Positions 28,656 to 36,284 of a stretch of 64,000 bases of DNA are shown here, piece after piece. The position numbers and the translations under genes were made by a program. The stretch lies in assembly GCF_041897535.1 (NCBI RefSeq), contig NZ_CP169217.1:1-64000 (forward strand). Direction: 5' to 3'. Numbering within the stretch: the stretch's first letter is position 1; each line of letters opens with the position of its first letter. Below the pieces are notes generated by a model, which worked only from the letters and a program-made list of their open reading frames with translations, was not told where the DNA came from and searched no databases. The stretch comes from Methylomicrobium lacus_A. GTDB taxonomy: Bacteria > Pseudomonadota > Gammaproteobacteria > Methylococcales > Methylomonadaceae.

Positions 28656-29213
28656 TTAATCCGCTTCGCTGTCGATCGGGGGTTGGTCTTCATAAGCCTG
28701 CCAGGTTTTCAGCACCCGGTAGGCGACCCCTTCCGGCGTCGAACAGGATTCGACCAGACAAAACGCATCGGCCTGCCAGTTGATCGGCGTAAAGGTCAAC
28801 GTTGGCAAGCGGTTTGCCTTGCGGATCAGGGTCACATGCGCCTGATAAGGACGGTCGTCTGTCGGAATCTCCAGCGCCGCGGCGATCGTGTTCAGTTGCT
28901 CGACCAGCAATGCCGCCGCTGAATCTTCCGCTTTGCCGGACAGGCAAATGATGCGGGGGCGGCGCCAATAGTCCAGCTTATCGAAGTTGATCGAAACTTT
29001 CGCGAAACGGATCGCCGCGGCCGCATCGATCAGTTTCGCTTCGGTTGCCTCATCGACGCTGCCCAGAAACACCAGCGTGACATGCAGATTGTCGGGATGC
29101 ACGGGCCGCCCAGCCGGTTTTAGCGCGGCGGATAGCGCGGCGCATTGCGCGCGGGTTTCCGGATCGGGCCATAGGGCAAAAAATAAGCGTTTCACTTGCG
29201 TTATTTCGGTCAT
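28656..29213 (-). CDS. thpR: RNA 2',3'-cyclic phosphodiesterase (2H superfamily)
   Basis: 185 residues. The two catalytic HxTL motifs of the 2H fold are present: HVTLVFLG near residue 44 and HVTLIRKA near residue 126. The start RLFFALWPDPETR is the family N-terminus, and the C-terminal PEGVAYRVLKTW is also typical. The enzyme opens 2',3'-cyclic phosphate ends of RNA; the physiological RNA is not known. It is upstream of the tautomerase on the same strand with a 61-base gap. Confidence 0.9.
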   Translation of the reverse strand: MTEITQVKRLFFALWPDPETRAQCAALSAALKPAGRPVHPDNLHVTLVFLGSVDEATEAKLIDAAAAIRFAKVSINFDKLDYWRRPRIICLSGKAEDSAAALLVEQLNTIAAALEIPTDDRPYQAHVTLIRKANRLPTLTFTPINWQADAFCLVESCSTPEGVAYRVLKTWQAYEDQPPIDSEAD

Positions 29214-29405
29214 TTAATCATCTCCAGTGTTTCTCTTTCACTGCGATCATTCGCTTCGCCTGCGCGCTGTCGCTGAAGATACAGGATCTGTTAAGACAAA
29301 GCCATCGCCTTTTGCTATGATGCAAATGCAGTGCGTTACTAAAATGCCGCAAGTTATCCGAACCGCGGCAGCCCAGTCAGTTCATTCGATTTCATAGGAG
29401 TCGTC

Positions 29406-30704
29406 ATGACAGGTCCCACGCTTACCCCGCCGCCCGGCGGCAGTCCGATTAGCATGCGCAGCGGCAAGCTGCTCGTTCCGGACAATCCGATCATTCCCTA
29501 CATCGAAGGCGACGGCACCGGTCCCGACATCTGGCGGGCGACCGTGCGCGTGCTCGATGCGGCGGTCGCAAGCGCCTATGGCGGCAGGCGCAAGATTCAC
29601 TGGCTCGAAATCTTCGCCGGCGAAAAAGCCTTCCGCCAGTTCGATACCTGGCTGCCGGACGCGACGGTCGAAGCCTGCCGCGATTATCTGGTCTCGATCA
29701 AGGGCCCCTTGACCACGCCGGTCGGCGGCGGCATCCGCTCGCTGAACGTGGCGCTACGGCAATTGCTCGACCTGTATGTCTGCCTGCGGCCGGTGCGCTG
29801 GTTCAGGGGCGTGCCGTCGCCGGTCAAGAAACCGGAAGCGGTCGACATGGTGATCTTCCGCGAAAATACCGAAGACATTTACGCGGGTCTCGAATTCGAA
29901 CAGGGCAGCGAGGAGAACCGGCGCTTCCTGGCGCTGCTGCAGGAACACTTTCCGAAGCAGTATGCGAAGATACGCTTCCCCGCGACTTCCGGCATCGGCA
30001 TCAAGCCGGTCTCGGAGGAGGGCACCGAACGCCTGGTGCGCGCCGCGATCGATTACGCCCTGATCAACCAACGCAAGAGCGTCACGATCGTGCATAAAGG
30101 CAACATCATGAAGTTTACCGAAGGCGCGTTCCGCAATTGGGCCTATGCGCTCGCCGAACGGGAGTATCCGGGTGAGACCTATACCTGGCTGCAATGGGAA
30201 AAGACCAAGGCCGCCCAGGGCGAAGCGGCCGCGAACAAGGAGCAGGCGGAAGCCCTCGCGAAAGGCAGGATTCTGATCAAGGATGCGATCGCGGATATCA
30301 CCCTGCAACAGGTACTGACCCGCCCCGACGATTTCGACGTGATCGCGACCCTGAATCTGAACGGCGACTACCTGTCCGACGCCTTGGCCGCGCAGGTCGG
30401 GGGCATCGGCATCGCGCCCGGCGGCAACATCAACTACCTAAACGGCGCGGCGGTGTTCGAAGCCACCCATGGTACCGCGCCGAAGTATGCGAATCTGGAC
30501 AGGGTCAATCCCGGATCGTTGATCCTGTCCGGCGAGATGATGCTGCGCTATCTGGGCTGGACCGAGGCGGCCGACGCGGTGATTCGCGCAATGGACGCCG
30601 CGATCGCAAGCAAACAGGTCACCTATGATTTCGCCCGCTTGATGGACGGTGCGACCGAAGTCAAATGCAGCGAATTTGCGGATGTGATGATCGCGAGTTT
30701 GTAG
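29406..30704 (+). CDS. icd: NADP-dependent isocitrate dehydrogenase
   Basis: Oxidative decarboxylation of isocitrate to 2-oxoglutarate in the TCA cycle. 432 residues (E. coli Icd 416). Seen: IPYIEGDGTGPDIW, the regulatory/substrate Ser region GGGIRSLNVALRQ, the DMVIFRENTEDIYAG block, the catalytic Lys segment IVHKGNIMKFTEG, and ATLNLNGDYLSDALAAQVGGIG. The coenzyme region (FEATHGTAPKYANLDRVNPGS) matches NADP-dependent enzymes. A hairpin terminator follows 27 bases after the stop. Confidence 0.96.
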   Translation: MTGPTLTPPPGGSPISMRSGKLLVPDNPIIPYIEGDGTGPDIWRATVRVLDAAVASAYGGRRKIHWLEIFAGEKAFRQFDTWLPDATVEACRDYLVSIKGPLTTPVGGGIRSLNVALRQLLDLYVCLRPVRWFRGVPSPVKKPEAVDMVIFRENTEDIYAGLEFEQGSEENRRFLALLQEHFPKQYAKIRFPATSGIGIKPVSEEGTERLVRAAIDYALINQRKSVTIVHKGNIMKFTEGAFRNWAYALAEREYPGETYTWLQWEKTKAAQGEAAANKEQAEALAKGRILIKDAIADITLQQVLTRPDDFDVIATLNLNGDYLSDALAAQVGGIGIAPGGNINYLNGAAVFEATHGTAPKYANLDRVNPGSLILSGEMMLRYLGWTEAADAVIRAMDAAIASKQVTYDFARLMDGATEVKCSEFADVMIASL

Positions 30705-30730
30705 CATTCCGCAAGTAAACGCTTCCTTTT

Positions 30731-30759
30731 AGGGTTCTCGCGTACTCTGCGGGAACCCT
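30731..30759 (+). terminator. icd terminator hairpin
   Basis: AGGGTTCTCGC (30731-30741) pairs with GCGGGAACCCT (30749-30759), one wobble, 7-base loop. No T-tail. Confidence 0.65.
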
Positions 30760-30919
30760 GTCCAAGGCGCTATGCCTATCTGCCAACTTGAATTCATGCA
30801 GGCAAATCGTCTGCTCATTTTTTCCTGAGAGCAATGCCTTCGGCTTTTCGCCTCAGGCTGCGTGCTGATTCCTGTCTTGAAACGGTAACGCATGAAAAAG
30901 GCCTGCAATGCAGGCCTTT
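30760..30919 (+). ncRNA. Candidate small RNA (unnamed)
   Basis: This stretch lies between two terminator-like hairpins and carries no frame worth calling. It contains CCTGAG...CTCAGG pairing around an inner GCCTTCGGC (a cUUCGg-type tetraloop), and ends in a strong A-rich/T-rich stem (30897-30919). Structure plus terminator suggests a small RNA, but no promoter can be fixed, and the strand is inferred from the terminator. Confidence 0.3.
30897..30919. terminator. Terminator-like palindrome
   Basis: AAAGGCCTGCA-A-TGCAGGCCTTT, an 11-bp near-perfect palindrome preceded by further A residues; typical of an intrinsic, possibly bidirectional, terminator. Confidence 0.6.
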
Positions 30920-30923
30920 AATG

Positions 30924-31012
30924 ATCCCTTCTTAATAAGGTCGATGCTTAGAAAGTAATATTTACTACTGTTTATTTCAGAGTAACGGTCTTAATCCCTT
31001 CTTGATCAGGTC
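30924..31012. repeat. Pair of 19-nt direct repeats, 70-bp period
   Basis: ATCCCTTCTTAATAAGGTC (30924-30942) and ATCCCTTCTTGATCAGGTC (30994-31012) match at 17 of 19 positions. The similarity stops at the edges of the core, and no third copy is seen in phase on either side. Confidence 0.6.
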
Positions 31013-31247
31013 CACCAAAGATAGTCAATAAATGCGCTCGGTGTGCTGATTTTTGGCTCTTTAAGCACAATGATTGTGAAAAACATCCTACAATCCATCT
31101 TCAGTTATTATCGGCCGAAAAATACGACTTGGGAAGTGTCAAAGGGTTCCCTTGCAAGCCTATTTTTTTCGCGGCAACAGGCTGAATGCGCCGGATACAC
31201 ATTTCATTACATCAGAAGTGGTAGAATTCCCGCATGGATTCTCTCCT

Positions 31248-31272
31248 CCTCGCCTCGCATGATTTGGCGAGG
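31248..31272 (+). promoter_or_regulatory. Leader hairpin of SulP gene
   Basis: CCTCGCC (31248-31254) and GGCGAGG (31266-31272) form a 7-bp stem ending 30 bases before the SulP start codon. Confidence 0.35.
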
Positions 31273-31302
31273 GCTCACCTAGCCACCCAACGAGGTTTTT
31301 TG

Positions 31303-32955
31303 ATGAATATGCAACCTGGAATGCCGCCCCGATTCGGCCTGGATGCCCTGAAGACAAATTGGCGCAGTGACCTGCTCGCCGGTTTTTTTGTGTTTTTGAT
31401 CGCGTTGCCGCTGTGCCTCGGCATCGCCGTCGCCTCCGGTTTTCCACCGTCGGCGGGCATTATTACCGCGATTGTCGGCGGCCTCCTGGTCTCGCGGGTG
31501 AACGGTTCACATGTGACGATCAACGGCCCGGCGGCGGGCTTGATCGTCGTGATCCTCGGCGCGGTGCAAACGCTCGGCGACGGCGATGTGCTGGCCGGCT
31601 ACCGCTATACCCTGGCCGCGATCATGCTGGCCGGCGCCTTGCAGGTGCTGATGGGCGTTTATAAGGCCGGCCAGTACAGCGCGTTTTTTCCGCCTGCGGT
31701 TGTACACGGCATGCTGGCGGGGCTTGGCATCATCATCATCGCGAAACAAAGCCATGTAATGCTGGGGGCGAGCCCGGAACCCGGCAGCATCTTCGCGACG
31801 ATCGCGCAGATTCCGCATAGCCTGTTGAATCCCGATCCGGTGATCGCTTTCATCGGCCTCAGCGGTCTGGCTATTTTAATTTTCTGGCCCCGACTCAAGC
31901 ATCCGAAATTGAAGGCGGTTCCCGCACCCTTGGTCGTGCTGTTGACCGGTATGGGGCTCGGACAAATATTCGGCGTGCAGCATGAGCATTGGCATCCTTT
32001 CCTCTCGGGCGCGGAGCTGCAAGCCGGCCATCCGCATGCGATTACGCCGAAGTTTTTGGTCGATATTCCGGACGATTGGTCGTCCTTTTTTCAGTTTGCC
32101 GATTATTCGAAGGCGCTGACCCTGGAGTTCTGGGGCGCGGTAATCAGCATCTGTCTGGTCGGCAGTCTCGAAACCTTGTTGGTCGCGAATGCGGTAGACA
32201 AGCTCGATCCGTATAAGCGCAAATCCGATATCGACCGGGATCTGGCCGCGGTCGGTTTGGGCAATACGGTCGCCGGTTTCATCGGCGGTTTGCCGATGAT
32301 CGCCGAGATCGTGCGAAGTTCGTCCAATATCCAGTACGGCGCCAAAACCGGCTGGGCCAATTTCTTTCACGGACTGATTATGTTGGGATTTGTCGCATTG
32401 TTTCCGCATCTGATCCATAACATTCCGCTGGCCTCGTTGGCGGCGCTGCTGGTTTATACCGGTTTCAAGCTGGCCTCGCCGAAGACCTTCAGCCAGGTCT
32501 GGGCGATCGGTGCGGAACAGTTGGGCCTGTTCGTGGTGACGATGCTAGGGGTCCTCGCGACCGATCTGCTGATCGGCGTGCTGCTCGGCATCGCGGTCAA
32601 ACTGGGCATCCACATCGTGCGCGGGGTATGGCTGGAAAACATGTTCAAGATCCATTTCACGATCGAGCGATCAGGAGCTGACACGATCGTGGTCAAACTG
32701 TCGGGGTCGGCGTTGTTCTCGAATTATCTGCCGTTAAAAAAGGCGCTGGCAGGTCTCGAAAATGGAAAAACGCTCATTTTCGATTTCTCGAACGGCTATC
32801 TGATCGATCATACCGTGATGGATTTCATCCATGATTTCAGCAACGATTACGCGGCGCAGGGCGGCAAGTGCCGCGAGGTCGGGCATGCCTTGGAGACATT
32901 TTCGGATCACGCCCTGGCGGCGCGGTTGATGACCGCGGATGACAGGAAGAAGTAA
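31303..32955 (+). CDS. SulP family inorganic anion transporter
   Basis: 550-residue inner-membrane transporter. The ATG at 31303 follows CGAGG; an open frame from 31234 lacks a ribosome binding site. About 10-12 helices begin with WRSDLLAGFFVFLIALPLCLGIAVASGFPPSAG, a conserved SulP start; NGPAAGLIVVILG is the TM3 motif lining the substrate site. A C-terminal STAS domain covers about residues 450-550 (VVKLSGSALFSNYL, LIFDFSNGYLIDHTVMDFI). Relatives carry bicarbonate, sulfate or dicarboxylates; bicarbonate is a reasonable guess for this subgroup, but no carbonic anhydrase is adjacent. Confidence 0.88.
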   Translation: MNMQPGMPPRFGLDALKTNWRSDLLAGFFVFLIALPLCLGIAVASGFPPSAGIITAIVGGLLVSRVNGSHVTINGPAAGLIVVILGAVQTLGDGDVLAGYRYTLAAIMLAGALQVLMGVYKAGQYSAFFPPAVVHGMLAGLGIIIIAKQSHVMLGASPEPGSIFATIAQIPHSLLNPDPVIAFIGLSGLAILIFWPRLKHPKLKAVPAPLVVLLTGMGLGQIFGVQHEHWHPFLSGAELQAGHPHAITPKFLVDIPDDWSSFFQFADYSKALTLEFWGAVISICLVGSLETLLVANAVDKLDPYKRKSDIDRDLAAVGLGNTVAGFIGGLPMIAEIVRSSSNIQYGAKTGWANFFHGLIMLGFVALFPHLIHNIPLASLAALLVYTGFKLASPKTFSQVWAIGAEQLGLFVVTMLGVLATDLLIGVLLGIAVKLGIHIVRGVWLENMFKIHFTIERSGADTIVVKLSGSALFSNYLPLKKALAGLENGKTLIFDFSNGYLIDHTVMDFIHDFSNDYAAQGGKCREVGHALETFSDHALAARLMTADDRKK

Positions 32956-33277
32956 GAGACTAAATTTCTTTCAATCTTTCTTTCAATCCCAGGACTCTGA
33001 CCAACACTCACGGCAGTGAAGACCGCAAAGACCTCGAAGGGGATAAAAGCCTTCGAGGTCTTCATCGGGCAAGCGATTTTCGGCCGCAGCCCCGGCTTGA
33101 AATTCAATGGTTCGTATGTTATTAACGCTAGAGAAGTTTTGAAGACTTGAGCCGTCGCCTCACGCCGGGCGTTTCTAGGCGGGCCGGATTGAATCGGGAA
33201 AGCTTCCAAGGGCTCGACATGGCTATTTATGTCGATAAAAACAATAACAAAAACACCTTCATAATGAGGCCTTCGTC
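32956..33277. other. Intergenic region with strong palindromes
   Basis: About 320 bases without a supported gene. It holds a perfect 12-nt tandem duplication (TTTCTTTCAATC, 32965-32988), a 13-bp perfect hairpin (33028-33062) and, close to the cytochrome start, TCGACAT/ATGTCGA arms around an 8-base loop (about 33215-33237). Confidence 0.6.
33028..33062. terminator. 13-bp perfect hairpin after SulP gene
   Basis: AAGACCTCGAAGG (33028-33040) pairs fully with CCTTCGAGGTCTT (33050-33062) across a 9-base loop. Probable terminator of the SulP gene; no T-tail. Confidence 0.65.
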
Positions 33278-35173
33278 ATGACGATTCGACATCAGTCATT
33301 CGGGTTGAAACACCTTTCCCTCCTTTTCACGGCTACGGTTTGTGTATTGCCCGGCTTGCAGCCGGCAAGCGCCGCCTCCGCTCCGGTCTACACCGAACAA
33401 GGCAAACAATGGACCCACGCGGCGCGCCTGCAATATTATTCGCAGGATCAGGGCTCCCGGGTGATGCCTCTGCAATGGTTTCTGGCATTGAAACAGGCGA
33501 ACGGCAAGCCGTTTTTAGACGACAGTCTGTCCCGTTACGGATATCTGCCGAATCCTGACAGCAAGACCCAAGGCTTGCCGGTCGGTTTCACGGTCAACGG
33601 CAACGCGGTCGGCATGACCTGTTCCGCCTGCCACACCCGGCAAATCGAGGCCGACGGCAAGGCCTACCGGATCGACGGCGGGCCGGCAATTTCCGACTTT
33701 CAGTCCTTTGCGGCCGATTTGGATAGCGCGGTCGGACGTATGTTGGATGATCAGCCGTCCTTCGACGCTTTCGCTGCCGCGGTTTTGGGTGGCTCGCCTT
33801 CGGCCGAGCAGAAAACGAAGTTGCGGAAAGAAGTCGAGACCTGGTACCTGCCTTATCATACGATCATGAGTATCGCCTTGCCGAAGGACAAGCCGTGGGG
33901 GCCTGCGCGCCTCGATGCGGTCGCGATGATCCTGAACCGGGTGACCGGCCTGGATATCGGCACGGCGCCTGATCATATCATCAAATCCAACATTCACTTG
34001 GCCGACACGCCGGTGCGCTATCCGTTCATCTGGAATGCGCCGATACAGGACAAGACCCAGTGGCCCGGCTTCGCGGACAACGGCAACGATTTATTGGGGC
34101 TGTCGCGCAATTACGGCGAAGTGCTGGGCGTGTTTGCCGATTTTTATCCGGAAAAAGCCCCAGGCCAGCTTCTCGGCTTCGATTATCTGAAGCATAATTC
34201 GGCCAATTTTGATGGGCTGAAGGCAGTCGAGAATCTGGTCAAAAAAATCGGCCCTCCGGCATGGCCGTGGAAAGAAGGCAAATGGGCGGTCAATGCGAAG
34301 TTGGCCGCGCAGGGTAAGGCGATCTATGAAAGCCCTACCCAAACCGAAAACGGTGGCTGCGCCGGGTGCCACGGTATTCGCGACGGGATTCCGCGCGCCT
34401 TGAACAAGACCTGGGCGACGCCGCTGTGCTATGTCGGCACGGACCCGAAGGAGTTCGAGTTGTTTGGCTTGACGGTCGATACCGGCGTGCTGGCCGGGGC
34501 GAAGATACCGTTCCTAGAAAAGCCGCTGAAGGCGAAGGACGAAAATGCGGTCAGAGTCCTGAGCATGGTCGGCATGGGCACCTTGTTGCAGCACACCAAG
34601 TCGCCGAAAACGCTGGATCTGGAGTTGAAGGCGCAGACCGATTTGGGCTTGATCGAGCGCCTGGCCGGCGAGGCGAGGGCGGCCAAAGACCGCAAGGTCA
34701 AGGAGATTAGCGAACGACTGCTCAAAAAACAGGCGGACATGGTCACTGCGGACAACGCGCAGCTGAAAGGCGCCTATCAGACCATGCAGGCGCCTCCGAG
34801 CCCGCAGCAGGCCGGGGGCTATGCCTGCAAGGACAAGTTCACCGATCCGACCCCGGCCATTGCCTACGAATCCCGCGTCCTGCAGGGCATCTGGGCGACC
34901 GCGCCTTACTTGCACAACGGTTCGGTGCCGACGCTGGCGGCGCTGTTGGAGCCGGCGCAGAATCGGCCCGTCGAATTTAAGATCGGCCCGGCCTATGACC
35001 CTGAAAAAATCGGGCTCGCGGTCGAGCAAAGCAAATTCGATTATGTCTTGAAGACGACCGATTGCGAAGGCGCCAACATCAAATCCGGCAACAGCCGCTG
35101 CGGCCATGAATTCGGCACCCGGCTGTCGAAACAGGAAAAAGCCGCGTTGTTGGAATATTTAAAGATTCTGTAA
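33278..35173 (+). CDS. RoxA-like secreted diheme cytochrome c
   Basis: 631 residues with a signal peptide ending near PASAAS. Two c-type heme sites are seen, CSACH (Cys115-His119) and CAGCH (Cys361-His365). The C-terminal pattern LQGIWATAPYLHNGSVPTLAALL and a GHEFGTRLSK ending are characteristic of diheme proteins of the RoxA/RoxB rubber-oxygenase and cytochrome c peroxidase/MauG superfamily; length (RoxA about 680) and wide heme spacing favour the RoxA branch over CCP (about 330). RoxA cleaves poly(cis-1,4-isoprene) with O2. Whether this one cleaves a polyisoprenoid or does other oxidative chemistry is unknown. It stands alone, with no TonB-dependent receptor beside it. Confidence 0.8.
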   Translation: MTIRHQSFGLKHLSLLFTATVCVLPGLQPASAASAPVYTEQGKQWTHAARLQYYSQDQGSRVMPLQWFLALKQANGKPFLDDSLSRYGYLPNPDSKTQGLPVGFTVNGNAVGMTCSACHTRQIEADGKAYRIDGGPAISDFQSFAADLDSAVGRMLDDQPSFDAFAAAVLGGSPSAEQKTKLRKEVETWYLPYHTIMSIALPKDKPWGPARLDAVAMILNRVTGLDIGTAPDHIIKSNIHLADTPVRYPFIWNAPIQDKTQWPGFADNGNDLLGLSRNYGEVLGVFADFYPEKAPGQLLGFDYLKHNSANFDGLKAVENLVKKIGPPAWPWKEGKWAVNAKLAAQGKAIYESPTQTENGGCAGCHGIRDGIPRALNKTWATPLCYVGTDPKEFELFGLTVDTGVLAGAKIPFLEKPLKAKDENAVRVLSMVGMGTLLQHTKSPKTLDLELKAQTDLGLIERLAGEARAAKDRKVKEISERLLKKQADMVTADNAQLKGAYQTMQAPPSPQQAGGYACKDKFTDPTPAIAYESRVLQGIWATAPYLHNGSVPTLAALLEPAQNRPVEFKIGPAYDPEKIGLAVEQSKFDYVLKTTDCEGANIKSGNSRCGHEFGTRLSKQEKAALLEYLKIL

Positions 35174-35363
35174 GGATTCGATCACTCTTTTTAACGTTCC
35201 CAAGCTCTGCGTATCTTGAGCCGCTTCGCGTCTCGGGGCGCAGGGCGTCCGTCTCGGCTCTAACTCGCGGCGGTAAATCCGCTTGCCTTCCATCACAAAC
35301 CCTGCCTCAAGCCAAAAATTAAGTTATAATCGCCGGATTTTTACTGCATATCGTGAGTGTACC

Positions 35364-36284
35364 GTGGCGAGTTCGAATTACGATGTATCGACATTTCAGG
35401 GATTGATTCTGGCCCTGCAGGAATACTGGGCCAAGCAGGGTTGCGTCTTGTTGCAGCCTCTGGATCAGGAAGTGGGGGCGGGGACTTTTCATCCGGCGAC
35501 GTTTCTCCGGGCGATCGGGCCTGAACCCTGGAATACCGCCTATGTGCAGCCTTCGCGCCGGCCGACCGACGGGCGTTTCGGCGAAAACCCGAACCGCCTG
35601 CAGCATTATTACCAGTATCAGGTGATTCTGAAACCGTCGCCCGACAACATTCAGGAACTCTATCTCGGCTCCTTGCGCACTCTCGGTTTCGATCTGCTCG
35701 AACACGACATCCGCTTCGTCGAGGACAACTGGGAGTCGCCGACGCTCGGCGCCTGGGGACTCGGCTGGGAGGTCTGGCTGAACGGCATGGAAGTGACGCA
35801 GTTTACTTATTTCCAGCAGGTCGGCGGGCTCGAATGCCGGCCGGTGACCGGCGAGATCACCTACGGCCTGGAACGGCTTGCGATGTATTTGCAGGGCGTC
35901 AAGAGCGTGTACGATCTGGTCTGGACGCGGACGCCGCATGGCGTCGTGACCTACGGCGACGTGTTTCATCAGAACGAAGTCGAAATGTCTTCGTTCAATT
36001 TCGACCATGCGAACGTCGATTTCCTGTTCAAGTGCTTCGATACCTACGAGCAGGAATGCCAGAAATTGATCCAGGCGAACCTGCCGCTGCCAGCCTACGA
36101 AATGGTGCTGAAGGCGTCGCATACGTTCAATCTGCTCGATGCGCGCCATGCGATCTCGGTCACCGAGCGTCAGCGTTATATCTTGCGGGTCAGAAATTTG
36201 GCCAAATCGGTCGCCGAGGCTTACTACCAGCGCCGGGAGTCGCTGGGCTTCCCGATGCTGGCAGGACAGGGAGAATCACGATGA
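35364..36284 (+). CDS. glyQ: Glycyl-tRNA synthetase alpha subunit
   Basis: Alpha chain of the bacterial alpha2beta2 glycyl-tRNA synthetase; catalytic core. The GTG at 35364 gives 306 residues (E. coli 303); an earlier ATG at 35283 would add 27 residues not found in the family. Seen: STFQGLILALQEYWAKQGC, QPLDQEVGAGTFHPATFLR, VQPSRRPTDGRFGENPNR and the conserved LECRPVTGEITYGLERL. A TATAAT lies at 35325-35330. Its stop overlaps the glyS start by 4 bases. Confidence 0.97.
   Translation: MASSNYDVSTFQGLILALQEYWAKQGCVLLQPLDQEVGAGTFHPATFLRAIGPEPWNTAYVQPSRRPTDGRFGENPNRLQHYYQYQVILKPSPDNIQELYLGSLRTLGFDLLEHDIRFVEDNWESPTLGAWGLGWEVWLNGMEVTQFTYFQQVGGLECRPVTGEITYGLERLAMYLQGVKSVYDLVWTRTPHGVVTYGDVFHQNEVEMSSFNFDHANVDFLFKCFDTYEQECQKLIQANLPLPAYEMVLKASHTFNLLDARHAISVTERQRYILRVRNLAKSVAEAYYQRRESLGFPMLAGQGESR

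Larger units (their letters stand above)
30705..31302. other. Non-coding region between icd and SulP gene
   Basis: About 600 bases with no credible protein gene. It holds the icd terminator (30731-30759), a candidate small RNA ending in a second terminator hairpin (30897-30919), two 19-nt near-identical repeats 70 bases apart (30924 and 30994), and a leader hairpin before the SulP gene (31248-31272). Confidence 0.7.

Noticed and set aside
31043..31282. 79-codon frame between icd and the SulP gene
   Set aside because: Weak start, random-looking composition, and it crosses the SulP leader hairpin.
32965..32988. Perfect 12-nt tandem duplication TTTCTTTCAATC, reminiscent of CTTTCAATCCC CRISPR repeats
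   Set aside because: Only two adjacent copies without spacer; a simple tandem duplication is enough to explain it.
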